Counted from the first letter of the stretch, positions 1 to 7,384 are shown. The stretch is 21,025 nt of DNA from an uncultured Collinsella sp. (GCA_900549535.1 UROR01000026.1:1-21025); one strand, 5' to 3'. Translations and numbers: made by a program. Notes: generated from the sequence alone by a model not told the origin.

Positions 1-210
1 GGTTTCCCGTTCACCAAGACGGCCCTTTTGCTCGATAGCCACAGCGAGGGCGTCTATGATGCGGCGATTGCTATGTACAGGGCCACATGCGCGTACTGCA
101 AGTGGGAGGACCAGGGCATTGTCACCATTAGCGGCATGACCGAGCGCGACAGCATGGCCTCCTCGCCCAAGTTGGAAGAGGTGCGAGAGCTCGCTCGCAA
201 GCTCGCCTAA
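1..210 (+). CDS. flavodoxin-family / NADPH-dependent FMN reductase-like protein, C-terminal part
   Basis: Frame 1 is open from the first base to a TAA at 208-210, so the start lies left of the window and only about 69 C-terminal residues are present. The visible part reads as a final strand (KTALLLDS), a helix (VYDAAIAMYRATCAYCKWED), a strand (GIVTISGM) and a last amphipathic helix (KLEEVRELARKLA). That is the usual end of iron-sulfur flavoprotein/flavodoxin-like NAD(P)H oxidoreductases, which bind FMN in the cytoplasm and reduce quinones or other acceptors. The FMN-binding loop is outside the window, so the family call rests on the tail pattern alone. The next gene is convergent, 109 bp away. 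Confidence 0.5.
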   Translation, partial: GFPFTKTALLLDSHSEGVYDAAIAMYRATCAYCKWEDQGIVTISGMTERDSMASSPKLEEVRELARKLA

Positions 211-319
211 GGACAAGAAGAACGCATGGCAATCGGTGTTGGTGGAAAATGCTTGCTATCCTTACCAAGAGGAATGCTGATTGTCATGCGATGATGCTTC
301 CGCGGACAATTCCGGCGTG

Positions 320-1414
320 CTAAAACGCCTTCTCGTTCAAGAATTCCCTGAACGCGGGAATGTCAAAGCCAACGAGACCACGCCCGCGCTCTCCGATGAC
401 GCCGTCCTCGAGGAGGCGGCGCTTGTATTGGCTTGCATAGTTGCTTGCGACGCCCATACGCTTGGCTATTTCCGAGACCCTGCTGGGGCCAGAATCGGGC
501 AGCATCGCGAGCAAAAACTCAATATCTTTATCGGAAAGCTCCCGATAGGTCGTTTCGAGAATTCGATCGCGCAGCTCCATGCGTGCGAGCAGGGAACCCT
601 GCTGGACATCGGATGTACTGAATTGGGGCGAGTTCTCCGAAACATCCCATGTGCGATATCCGACGAGCTGCATCATATAGGGAAATCCGTCGACGGCCTT
701 CACGGCATCCTCGAGCGCTTCTGGCGTGATTGAGCGGCCTCCGGCCTCAACGGTTTTGCGGAATGCGTTTGCAATTTCAACGTCAGTGATTCGTCCCAAC
801 TGATGATATTGGGAACGCCTGAGGAACGAGACGGAATCGTTACGCAGCAGTGCCGATACTTTGTAGGGCAGTCCTGCCATGAGTAGGGCAACTTTTTTAC
901 CTTCGCGTACAAAGTGCTGGTAAACAGAGGCAAATTGAAGCATTTCTTCGAGATCGACGGTGACTTCATCGATGGTGATGAGAAGTCCGATGTCATGTTT
1001 TTCGAGTTGCTTAAAGATGCCATTCATGCGCGTGCGCCAGTTGCCCTGAGCCTCTTGAGCATATGTCCAATCGATGCCCACTGGACCAATTTGAACGCCG
1101 TTTATGCGCGCATGAGGCTGTGAGAGGTAGCTATCTGCGGCTTCTTTGGTTCGCTCGATAATATCTTCGAGCATGCCTGGCATGGCGGAGACATTTGCTG
1201 CGATCCAACCGTGTTCAAGCGCCGTTTCTGAAAGGAGCGAGAGAAGCGCCGTCTTGCCCGTTCCCCTTGCGCCCGTAAAAATAGTCGACAGGTTTGGATC
1301 TCCCGGGCCGTTGATAAAACCACGGTTGATGTCACGCAGAATATGCTCGCGACCCGCTAGAAAGGGAGGGATACTTCCGAACGTCGGGGTAAAGGGGTTC
1401 TTGCTGTACTCCAT
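320..1414 (-). CDS. AAA-type (archaeal-ATPase-like) ATP-binding protein with C-terminal winged helix
   Basis: A 364-residue protein starting at the ATG at 1414-1412, with AAAGGAGA placed just upstream. An in-frame TTG further up would translate the upstream repeats and is not favoured. The N-terminus reads NPFTPTFGSIPPFLAGRE, a signature I associate with actinobacterial ATPases of the archaeal-ATPase/STAND-like group. Walker A is GARGTGKT (residues 48-55) and Walker B is LLITIDE (144-150). The last 70 residues (about 297-345) form a winged helix-turn-helix: SRVSEIAKRMGVASNYASQY, then RRLLEDGVIG. The protein therefore probably binds DNA in an ATP-dependent way. Its cellular role is unknown. 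It is a single-gene unit with tandem 19-bp repeats just upstream of its ribosome site, which suggests autoregulation. It is convergent with the flavodoxin-like gene. Confidence 0.85.
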   Translation of the reverse strand: MEYSKNPFTPTFGSIPPFLAGREHILRDINRGFINGPGDPNLSTIFTGARGTGKTALLSLLSETALEHGWIAANVSAMPGMLEDIIERTKEAADSYLSQPHARINGVQIGPVGIDWTYAQEAQGNWRTRMNGIFKQLEKHDIGLLITIDEVTVDLEEMLQFASVYQHFVREGKKVALLMAGLPYKVSALLRNDSVSFLRRSQYHQLGRITDVEIANAFRKTVEAGGRSITPEALEDAVKAVDGFPYMMQLVGYRTWDVSENSPQFSTSDVQQGSLLARMELRDRILETTYRELSDKDIEFLLAMLPDSGPSRVSEIAKRMGVASNYASQYKRRLLEDGVIGERGRGLVGFDIPAFREFLNEKAF

Positions 1415-1426
1415 GGTGTCTCCTTT

Positions 1427-1479
1427 GCAAGTTTTGCTAATTTTTGCAAGTTTTGCTAATTTTTGCAAGTTTTGCTAAC
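1427..1479. repeat. 2.8 tandem copies of a 19-bp iteron-like repeat
   Basis: The unit GCAAGTTTTGCTAATTTTT occurs at 1427-1445 and 1446-1464, then as a 15-bp partial copy at 1465-1479. Within each unit, GCAA and TTGC form a short inverted repeat around a 3-bp centre. On the minus strand the motif GCAAAA recurs alternately every 9 and 10 bp, so sites alternate by about a half helical turn and repeat about every two turns. The array ends 12 bp before the ATPase start codon and would lie in its 5' leader or promoter. It looks like an operator for cooperative protein binding, possibly by the ATPase's own winged helix. Confidence 0.85.
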
Positions 1480-1519
1480 GACCGACCAAAGGGCATCGAA
1501 GCAGTGACGCTGACATTTT

Positions 1520-1561
1520 TTAACGCAGAAAAATAAGCAGAAATCAATTAATCTGCGTTAA
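1520..1561. promoter_or_regulatory. 10-bp perfect inverted repeat in an AT-rich promoter region
   Basis: TTAACGCAGA (1520-1529) and TCTGCGTTAA (1552-1561) are perfect inverted copies separated by 22 bp, in a stretch clearly richer in A+T than its surroundings. On the minus strand the interval contains TTGATT and, 18 bp later, TTAAAA, which could be a weak promoter for the ATPase gene. The arms may be a dyad operator. It could also simply be a hairpin; there is no T-tract on the relevant side. Confidence 0.45.
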
Positions 1562-1576
1562 GAAATAGTTGAGAAG

Positions 1577-1625
1577 AAAAACGACGAGTCCCGGGCGCAA
1601 TGCCGTTGCGCTCCGGGCCTCGTCG
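1577..1625 (-). terminator. rho-independent terminator of the topoisomerase operon
   Basis: A long stem pairs CGACGAG (1582-1588) with CTCGTCG (1619-1625), and inside it GCGCAA (1595-1600) with TTGCGC (1606-1611), with CCGG/CCGG pairing in between and a small bulge. On the minus strand the stem is followed by TTTTT (1581-1577), then a pyrimidine-rich run. It sits 38 bp beyond the stop codon of the topoisomerase A subunit. Confidence 0.9.
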
Positions 1626-1662
1626 CTTTGCGAAGTATCTAACGGTCTCGTTGCCGTGGTAC

Positions 1663-3903
1663 CTAGTCAAACAGACTCGGCATGTCGTTTTCCTTCATGA
1701 GGGCACCGGCTGAGGGGAGGCTCTGCGCGGTGAACTTCTCGGCCGAGACGCCGGCGCCAAGAATCTCCTCGGTCGTGCCGACGGTGGTGACCGAGCGGCC
1801 CTTCTTGGCCGTAAAGGCCTGGACGCCCTGCGTGTTGGTGGTCGTCTTGGTCTTGAGCAGCGACGTGTTGAAGTTCATCAGTCGGTAGTCGCTCGAAACC
1901 AGCGCGATGTCACGATCTGTGTTGAGCACCTGGGCATACAGCAGCTTGCTGCCGCCGTAGATGGCGTTCTTGAGGCGCTTGCGGTTGGTTTTGGTGACGT
2001 ATCCAGAAAGCGCGACGCGCACCACGCGGCCGTTCTCAAAGACGAACAGCACGTCGGCCTTGTAGTCCTCGGGGTCGATGACCCAGATGACACTCTCGTC
2101 GGGTTCCATCTCAAGATCGGTCGGCAGGTACGAGCCCAGCTGGGCCGACTTGGTGTCCTCAAACGCCGCAACCTTGCACTTGTCCACCTGACTCTTGTTG
2201 GTAAACACGAGCAGCTCGTGCGTGTTGGAGGACGGGAACTCGATAAAGGGTTTGTCGCCGTCCTTGTACTTGAGCGTGGTCGCCTTTTTGAGTACGCGGT
2301 CCGTCATCTTCTTAAGGTAGCCATCGCGCGAGAGCATGATGGTGACCGGGTACTCCTCGACCTCGGGCTCCAAGCTTACTTCGATAACCTCATGGGGCTC
2401 GATCCTGCCCGTGCGGCGCGGCATCACATACTTCTTGTTGACCGCGGCCAGCTCGTCGCTGATGACCTTCTTGATGTTGTCCTCGCTCGAGAGAATCTCC
2501 TCAAGCTCGGCAATCTCGCCCTCAAGCTTTGCAATGTCCTTGGTGCGGTTGAGGATGTACTCCTCGTTGATGTTGCGGAGCTTAAGCTCGGCAACAAACT
2601 CGGCCTGGGTCTCGTCGATGTCGAAGCCGCGCATAAGGTTGGGCACGACCTCGGCCTCGAGCTTGGTGCCACGGATGATGGCGATCGCCTTGTCGATGTC
2701 GAGCAGGATCGCCTCGAGGCCGTGCAGCAGGTGCAGGCGCTCGGACTTTTTTCCCAGGTCAAAGTTAATGCGGCGACGCGTGGACTCAATACGCCACTTG
2801 ACCCACTCGTGCAGGATCTGACGCACGCCCATAACGCGAGGGTAACCATCGACCAACACGTTGAAGTTGCACGAGAACGAATCCTGCAGCGTGGTCAAGC
2901 GATAGAGCTTGGCCATGAGCTTGTCGGGGTCGACGCCGCGCTTAAGGTCGATGGCGATGCGCAAGCCCGAGAGGTCGGTCTCGTCGCGGATATCAGCGAT
3001 CTCCTTGACCTTGCCCTCTTTGGAGAGCTTGACGATGCGTTCGATGATGACATCGGTCTTGGTGGTGTAGGGGATCTCATAGACCTCGATGATGCGCTCT
3101 TCGGGGATCCAACGCCAGCGGGAGCGAATCTGGAAGCTGCCAAGGCCGGTCTCGATGATCTTCTCCATCTCCTCGCGGCGGTAGATAATCTCGCCGCCGG
3201 TCGAGAAGTCGGGCATGGGCATGTATTCGAGCAGGTCGCAGTCGGGGTCCTGCAGGTAGTGCATTGTGGCAGTGCAGACCTCGTTGAGGTTGAAGCCGCA
3301 GATGTCGGACGCCATGGCGACACCGATGCCCTTGTTGGCTGAGACGAGGATATTGGGGAACGTGGTGGGCAGCAGGCGTGGCTCCTTCATGGCGCCGTCG
3401 TAGCTGTCGACGAAGTCGACCGGGTCCTTGTCGATGTCCTTGAAGATCTCGGCGCTGATGGGGGAGAGCTTGGCCTCGGTATAACGCGAGGCGGCGTAGC
3501 TCAGGTCGCCCGAATAGTACTTGCCAAAGTTGCCCTTCGACTCCACGAAGGGCGCAAGCAGCGCTTCGTTGCCCGTCGCCAGGCGCACCATCGTCTCGTA
3601 GATCGCGGCATCGCCGTGCGGGTTGAGCTTCATGGTCTGGCCCACGATGTTGGCGCTCTTCTGGCGCTCGCCCTTGAGCAGACCCATCTTGTACATGGTG
3701 TAGAGCAGCTTGCGGTGCGACGGCTTAAAGCCGTCAATCTCGGGGAACGCACGCGAGACGTTGACGCTCATGGCATAGGGCATGTAGTTGACTTCGAGCG
3801 TCTGCGTGATCGGCTGGTCGGTGACCTCGGAGTGCAGGCCGATAACGTTCTCGGCGTTGACCTGCTTTTTCTTGGGCTGGTTCTTCGTCTTCTTCTTTGC
3901 CAC
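1663..3903 (-). CDS. parC: type IIA topoisomerase (topoisomerase IV-like), DNA cleavage subunit A
   Basis: A 746-residue ParC/GyrA-family subunit with a GTG start at 3903 and a GAGG site 5 bp upstream. After a basic N-terminal tail comes the winged-helix region with the conserved PHGD (NPHGDAAIYE, about 95-104). The catalytic tyrosine is Tyr141 in SRYTEAKLS, which forms the 5'-phosphotyrosyl link to DNA. The tower and coiled-coil gate follow to about residue 500, then a C-terminal domain of about 240 residues. No GyrA box (QRRGGKG-like) is visible, which favours a decatenase/relaxase (Topo IV-like) over a supercoiling gyrase. It is shorter than typical GyrA (about 850). It forms an operon with the B subunit 45 bp upstream. 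Assignment to the family is firm; the ParC label is an inference. Confidence 0.9.
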   Translation of the reverse strand: MAKKKTKNQPKKKQVNAENVIGLHSEVTDQPITQTLEVNYMPYAMSVNVSRAFPEIDGFKPSHRKLLYTMYKMGLLKGERQKSANIVGQTMKLNPHGDAAIYETMVRLATGNEALLAPFVESKGNFGKYYSGDLSYAASRYTEAKLSPISAEIFKDIDKDPVDFVDSYDGAMKEPRLLPTTFPNILVSANKGIGVAMASDICGFNLNEVCTATMHYLQDPDCDLLEYMPMPDFSTGGEIIYRREEMEKIIETGLGSFQIRSRWRWIPEERIIEVYEIPYTTKTDVIIERIVKLSKEGKVKEIADIRDETDLSGLRIAIDLKRGVDPDKLMAKLYRLTTLQDSFSCNFNVLVDGYPRVMGVRQILHEWVKWRIESTRRRINFDLGKKSERLHLLHGLEAILLDIDKAIAIIRGTKLEAEVVPNLMRGFDIDETQAEFVAELKLRNINEEYILNRTKDIAKLEGEIAELEEILSSEDNIKKVISDELAAVNKKYVMPRRTGRIEPHEVIEVSLEPEVEEYPVTIMLSRDGYLKKMTDRVLKKATTLKYKDGDKPFIEFPSSNTHELLVFTNKSQVDKCKVAAFEDTKSAQLGSYLPTDLEMEPDESVIWVIDPEDYKADVLFVFENGRVVRVALSGYVTKTNRKRLKNAIYGGSKLLYAQVLNTDRDIALVSSDYRLMNFNTSLLKTKTTTNTQGVQAFTAKKGRSVTTVGTTEEILGAGVSAEKFTAQSLPSAGALMKENDMPSLFD

Positions 3904-3948
3904 GATTTCCTCTTGAACTTCTTATGGGCCGTCGTTATCGATTTGCTG

Positions 3949-5946
3949 CTACTGCAGGTCCAGCTGGTCCAGGTATTCCTTGCCGTGCTCGGAGATATGG
4001 CGCTTGCGGCCCGCCTCGTCGTTGCCCAGCAACAGATTGAACATGGTCTCCATCTTGGTGACGTCCTCGGGCTCCACCTTGATCAGGCGACGCGTCTCGG
4101 GGTTCATGGTGGTGAGCCACATCATGTCCGGGTCGTTCTCACCAAGACCCTTGGAGCGGTTGATGGAGCACTTTTGGTCGCCAATCTCCTTGAGGATGCC
4201 GTTCTTCTCGAGCTCGGTGTAGGCAAAGTAGGTCTTCTCTTTGCAGTTGATCTCGTAGAGCGGCGACTCGGCGATATACACGTAACCTTCGTCGATAAGC
4301 GTGGGCACCAGGCGGTAAAGCATGGTGAGCACGAGCGTGCGGATGTGATAACCGTCGACGTCGGCGTCCGTACAGATGATGACCTTGTTCCAGTTGAGGT
4401 TGTCCAGGTCAAAGGCACCAAGGTTTTTGATGCGCTTGTCCTTGATCTCCACGCCGCAGCCCAGCACGCGCATAAGGTCCATGATGATGTCGGACTTAAA
4501 GATGCGCGGGTAGTCCTCTTTCAGGCAGTTGAGGATCTTACCGCGGACGGGCATAACGCCCTGGAACTCGGCATCGCGCGAGGTGCGAATGGCGCCTGCT
4601 GCCGAGTCGCCCTCTACGATGTAGATCTCGCGACGGTTCTTATCTTTGGAGCGGCAGTCGATGAACTTCTGCACGCGGTTGGCCATGTCGGTCTTCTGCT
4701 GCAGGTTGGTCTTGATGCTCTGGCGCGTCTTTTCGGCGTTCTCGCGCGAGCGCTTGTTGATGAGCACCTGCTCCATGATCTTGTTGGCAGCGTCTTTGTT
4801 CTCGATCAAGTAGGTCGAGAGGCGCTCCTTAAAGAAGGCCGTCATAGCCTGCTGGATAAAGCGGTTGTTGATGGCCTTCTTAGTCTGGTTTTCATAGGAC
4901 GTCTGGGTGGAGAAGCAGTTGGTCACCAGCACCAGGCAGTCCTGGACGTCTTGCCACTTAATGCCGCTCTCGTTTTTGTTGTACTTGCCCTGTTGCTTGA
5001 TGTAGGCATCGATGGCGCTGGTCAGAGCGCTGCGGGCGGCCTTCTCGGGCGAACCGCCGTTCTCGAGCCACGATGAGTTGTGGTAGTACTCCTGCATCAT
5101 GAAGGTGCGCGAGAAGCACATGCACGCGGTAATCTTCACGTTGTAGTCGGGCAGGTCCTCGCGGTCGCGACCGCGACGGTCGGCCTCGATAAAGAAGGGC
5201 TCGGTAAGGTAGTCGGTACCGACCTTCTCGAGCACATAGTCCTCGATGCCCTTGGGATAGCAAAAATCCTCTTCGGAAAACTCACCATCGTCGCCCTCGA
5301 TGCGCAGGCGGAAGGTCACGTTGGCGTTGACCACGGCCTGGCGGCGCATGGTCTCGCGATACCAGTCGTGGGGAATGCTGATCGAGGTAAAGACCTCAAG
5401 ATCGGGGCGCCACTTGATGGTGGTGCCGGTGCGGTTCTCGTCGCTGGGCTCAATCTCGAGTGCCTTCTTCTTGGCGCCGACAACCTTGCCCTTCTTAAAG
5501 TGCAGGGAGTACTTGTTGCCATCGCGCCAAACCGTGACGTCCATGTACTCGGAGGCGTACTGGGTCGCGCACGAGCCCAGGCCGTTGGTACCGAGCGAGA
5601 AGTCGTAGTCGCCGCCCTGGTTGTTATTGTATTTGCCGCCGGCGTAGAGCTCGCAAAAGACGAGTTCCCAGTTAAAGCGCTTCTCGGAGGGGTTCCAGTC
5701 GAGCGGGCAGCCACGGCCGTTGTCCTCTACCTGAATGGAGCCATCGTGAAAGGCGGTAAGGGTGATGAGCTTGCCGTAGCCCTGGCGCGCCTCGTCAACG
5801 GCGTTGGACAGAATCTCGAAGGCGGCATGCGCGCAGCCATCGAGTCCGTCCGAGCCGAAGATGACGGCAGGGCGCAGGCGTACGCGCTCCTCGTCCTTGA
5901 GCTGGCGGATACTGTCGTTACCATAGTTTGCGGTGTTTTTTGCCAT
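3949..5946 (-). CDS. parE: type IIA topoisomerase (topoisomerase IV-like), ATPase/Toprim subunit B
   Basis: A 665-residue GyrB/ParE-family subunit with an ATG at 5946. The GHKL ATPase shows FEILSNAVDEA (Glu44, Asn48), DNGRG (75-79) and GTNGLG (119-124). The transducer lid lysine lies in QTK (354-356). The Toprim domain has EGDSAAG (445-451) and DADVDG (527-532), which bind the metal for strand cleavage. RSKGLGEND (598-606) is the usual Toprim tail motif. The N-terminus (RPAVIFGSDGLDGCAHAAF) differs from the canonical MYIGST-type sequence and resembles the divergent topoisomerase pair common in Clostridia. It works as a heterotetramer with the A subunit encoded just downstream. Canonical gyrase is presumably elsewhere in the genome. 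Confidence 0.9.
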   Translation of the reverse strand: MAKNTANYGNDSIRQLKDEERVRLRPAVIFGSDGLDGCAHAAFEILSNAVDEARQGYGKLITLTAFHDGSIQVEDNGRGCPLDWNPSEKRFNWELVFCELYAGGKYNNNQGGDYDFSLGTNGLGSCATQYASEYMDVTVWRDGNKYSLHFKKGKVVGAKKKALEIEPSDENRTGTTIKWRPDLEVFTSISIPHDWYRETMRRQAVVNANVTFRLRIEGDDGEFSEEDFCYPKGIEDYVLEKVGTDYLTEPFFIEADRRGRDREDLPDYNVKITACMCFSRTFMMQEYYHNSSWLENGGSPEKAARSALTSAIDAYIKQQGKYNKNESGIKWQDVQDCLVLVTNCFSTQTSYENQTKKAINNRFIQQAMTAFFKERLSTYLIENKDAANKIMEQVLINKRSRENAEKTRQSIKTNLQQKTDMANRVQKFIDCRSKDKNRREIYIVEGDSAAGAIRTSRDAEFQGVMPVRGKILNCLKEDYPRIFKSDIIMDLMRVLGCGVEIKDKRIKNLGAFDLDNLNWNKVIICTDADVDGYHIRTLVLTMLYRLVPTLIDEGYVYIAESPLYEINCKEKTYFAYTELEKNGILKEIGDQKCSINRSKGLGENDPDMMWLTTMNPETRRLIKVEPEDVTKMETMFNLLLGNDEAGRKRHISEHGKEYLDQLDLQ

Positions 5947-6000
5947 ACTCGCTCTCTCGGTGCTCCCTTGCTGCGTTTAAGTCATATAGATAGTCAAGGT

Positions 6001-6029
6001 AGCATAGCCCAGCCCACAGACGATTCCAA
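6001..6029 (-). promoter_or_regulatory. candidate sigma-70-type promoter for the topoisomerase operon
   Basis: On the minus strand TTGGAA (6029-6024) and TATGCT (6006-6001) are separated by exactly 17 bp. Each matches 4 of 6 bases of the consensus. It would give a leader of roughly 45-50 nt before the ATG at 5946. Confidence 0.4.
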
Positions 6030-6041
6030 CCAACACGAAAT

Positions 6042-6070
6042 CCATCGAACAATCGTTCGGAGTTCGATGG
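6042..6070. repeat. 9-bp inverted repeat (hairpin)
   Basis: CCATCGAAC (6042-6050) pairs perfectly with GTTCGATGG (6062-6070) around an 11-nt loop. It lies just upstream of the candidate topoisomerase promoter and of the candidate small gene on the other strand. It may be an operator or an RNA hairpin. Confidence 0.6.
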
Positions 6071-6078
6071 AGATTCGT

Positions 6079-6115
6079 TTACTCGGACAAAACCGAGTCG
6101 GCTCTGTCCGAGTAA
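6079..6115. repeat. 11-bp inverted repeat with an alternative inner pairing
   Basis: TTACTCGGACA (6079-6089) pairs perfectly with TGTCCGAGTAA (6105-6115). The loop contains CCGAGT (6093-6098), which can instead pair with ACTCGG (6081-6086), so two mutually exclusive hairpins are possible. It ends 16 bp before the ATG of the candidate small ORF. Confidence 0.6.
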
Positions 6116-6131
6116 GTTTGAAGACGGCCGA

Positions 6132-6248
6132 ATGTGTCTTGCTGCGTTTGCGGTTGGATACGCTGTCGAAGACATGTCGTGCGGATTGTTGGCGAAAAGA
6201 CGCCGTGCCAAGCTCGAGGCAGAACTCGACTCCACTGACGATATCTAA
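6132..6248 (+). CDS. candidate small protein, 38 aa, unknown function
   Basis: ATG at 6132 opens a 38-codon frame that ends in TAA at 6246-6248. It reads as a short hydrophobic N-terminus (MCLAAFAVGYAVEDMSCGLL), a basic patch (AKRRRAKLEAEL), then an acidic end (DSTDDI). This could be a small membrane-associated peptide. A terminator-like hairpin begins 5 bp after the stop, and hairpins lie just before the start, which gives it a gene-like frame. Against it, no clear Shine-Dalgarno site precedes the ATG (GAAGACGG is the best) and no good promoter was found. It could be a chance ORF or a decayed gene remnant. I do not recognise a family. Confidence 0.3.
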   Translation: MCLAAFAVGYAVEDMSCGLLAKRRRAKLEAELDSTDDI

Positions 6249-6253
6249 TGCGT

Positions 6254-6289
6254 AATGGGCTGGCTCTGGGTATCCAGAACCAGCCCATT
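6254..6289. terminator. terminator-like hairpin between convergent reading directions
   Basis: AATGGGCTGG (6254-6263) pairs with CCAGCCCATT (6280-6289). After one mismatch, TCTGG (6265-6269) pairs with CCAGA (6274-6278) around a 4-nt loop. It could end leftward transcripts of the surface protein gene (stop at 6338) and any + strand transcript of the small ORF. Neither side has a long T-run. Confidence 0.55.
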
Positions 6290-6337
6290 TGATGTTCGAT
6301 GAGCCGAGTCGGCGTCTCTCGCAAAGGTAACTGAGAG

Positions 6338-7354
6338 CTAGTGAGGCTTATCAGAATTGACCTCATCGGCGGTGTCGTTTTCGAGCGCCGTGCGGCGGGC
6401 GCTGTAGGCGACAAGGCCGGCGCCGGCTGCGGCGAGTGCTGCTGCGGCTGCTGTCAGGGGGACGTTGCTGTCGCCCGTGCCCGCAAGCGCGCCCGCTTTT
6501 CCGGGGCGCTTGTTATTGCCGTGATCCTTGCCGCTGCCAGAGCCACTGCCGCTACCGGAGCTGCTTCCGCCGGAGCCACCTCCACTCGTGCCGCCATCGC
6601 CGTCGACCGTCATCGGGGCGTCGTGAAGTCCTGTCGTATCCGCGTTGTCGCATACGCCGACCTGAACTTCTGAGCGTTCGCATGCCGCGTCGGGCACATG
6701 AAGCTCGTGCAGTACGGCACCCAGCGCCGAGTTTGCGCCCGGTCGAATTTCCTCGAGCGTTACGGGATCGAGCGCCACCAGATTACGCGCCTTCGCATAT
6801 AGCGTTACGCGTTTGCCCACCTCGTCGCTCCAACTCTCGGGGACGGCGAAGCTCATGCGGAACTGTGCCGTGCAACCCGGTGCCAGCACGGCGTTGCCGC
6901 TGTCGGCTACCAGCGGGTGCGTTGCAAAACGTGCGCCCAGCGTCTCGAGCGCGTACTTCACGTGTGCCATGTCGTTGGCCGAAGCATCCTCGGCAAGCTC
7001 CGGATCGTAGATCGAAGCCATGCGTGCGTTTGCTCCGAACCCGATGGATGCGCTGGAGAACGGCTGGCTGGAGCCCTCTCGGTACAGATCGATTGTGCCG
7101 GCAGTCAGCAAAGTGTTGCCGTCGTTTCGCACCGTGACCATGAAGGATTCGCCTGCTGCTCCGGGCACCACCGCGCCCGAGGTAGCGACCGCGCCCGTCG
7201 GAGTGGCACACGCCACCAAGGGCACTTCGATGCCGTGTAGTTCTGCCTCGCTCTTCTCCGCGCTCACAATGTGCGTGGCGAGCGCGGAGAGCATGCTCCC
7301 CGACGTCAAAAATGTCGTTATCTGATCGACGGGATGGTCCAGCTCGCACATCAC
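6338..7354 (-). CDS. C-terminal part of a large surface protein, with LAGTG sorting-like motif and membrane anchor (cut off from its N-terminal part by an in-frame stop)
   Basis: This frame is the direct continuation of the upstream gene: both lie in one reading frame and only the TAG at 7382-7384 separates them. If translated alone it could start at GTG 7354 (a GGAG lies 6 bp before) or ATG 7351, but it would have no signal peptide. From about residue 70 it has a beta-rich, Ig-like section (ESFMVTVRNDGNTLLTAGTI, then FRMSFAVPESW). A Gly/Ser linker follows, then LAGTG (290-294), an Ala-rich membrane segment of about 20 residues, ARR and an acidic tail. This is the layout of a sortase substrate with Ala in place of Pro in LPXTG. 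It probably belongs to the cell envelope. As it stands, the gene is likely a pseudogene half or the readthrough portion of a 1455-codon protein. Confidence 0.7.
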   Translation of the reverse strand: MMCELDHPVDQITTFLTSGSMLSALATHIVSAEKSEAELHGIEVPLVACATPTGAVATSGAVVPGAAGESFMVTVRNDGNTLLTAGTIDLYREGSSQPFSSASIGFGANARMASIYDPELAEDASANDMAHVKYALETLGARFATHPLVADSGNAVLAPGCTAQFRMSFAVPESWSDEVGKRVTLYAKARNLVALDPVTLEEIRPGANSALGAVLHELHVPDAACERSEVQVGVCDNADTTGLHDAPMTVDGDGGTSGGGSGGSSSGSGSGSGSGKDHGNNKRPGKAGALAGTGDSNVPLTAAAAALAAAGAGLVAYSARRTALENDTADEVNSDKPH

Positions 7355-7381
7355 GAACGGCTCCGTAAACAGATCGCCTGA

Positions 7382-7384
7382 CTA
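7382..7384 (-). other. in-frame TAG that splits the surface protein gene
   Basis: The upstream part ends ...HFRIFAST, then TAG. The next codons in the same frame, SGDLFTEPFV, run without a stop into the C-terminal part. It would be codon 1108 of a 1455-codon ORF (10705 to 6341). One base change, for example from CAG or TGG, would create it. It may be a recent nonsense mutation, a sequencing error or a readthrough site. Confidence 0.85.

Larger units (their letters stand above)
5947..6337. other. 391-bp intergenic region with promoter, hairpins and a candidate small gene
   Basis: This gap separates the topoisomerase start from the end of the surface protein gene. It holds a likely minus-strand promoter (6001-6029), two strong hairpins (6042-6070 and 6079-6115), a candidate 38-codon ORF on the + strand (6132-6248) and a terminator-like hairpin (6254-6289). 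The 10-mer CCGAGTCGGC occurs twice, at 6093-6102 and 6304-6313. No tRNA-like or recognised riboswitch fold was seen. Confidence 0.6.

Noticed and set aside
225..293. 22-codon ORF after the flavodoxin-like gene
   Set aside because: No convincing ribosome site, no terminator and no protein-like pattern in a 109-bp gap.
1427..1479. Tandem repeat considered as a CRISPR array
   Set aside because: Units are 19 bp, directly abutting and without spacers; no cas gene is near.
2218..3342. 374-codon + strand ORF antisense to the topoisomerase A subunit
   Set aside because: It is the mirror frame of a well-supported gene, with Leu/Val/Asp-rich low-complexity sequence and no motif.
3616..6255. Long + strand ORFs (486 and 391 codons) across the topoisomerase B subunit
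   Set aside because: They lie opposite intact GHKL and Toprim motifs; their composition is that of a mirrored G+C-rich codon pattern.
6338..7354. Second half of the surface protein as an independent gene
   Set aside because: It has no export signal although it carries a surface-anchor end, and it is in the same frame as the upstream part; a GGAG before GTG 7354 is probably chance.
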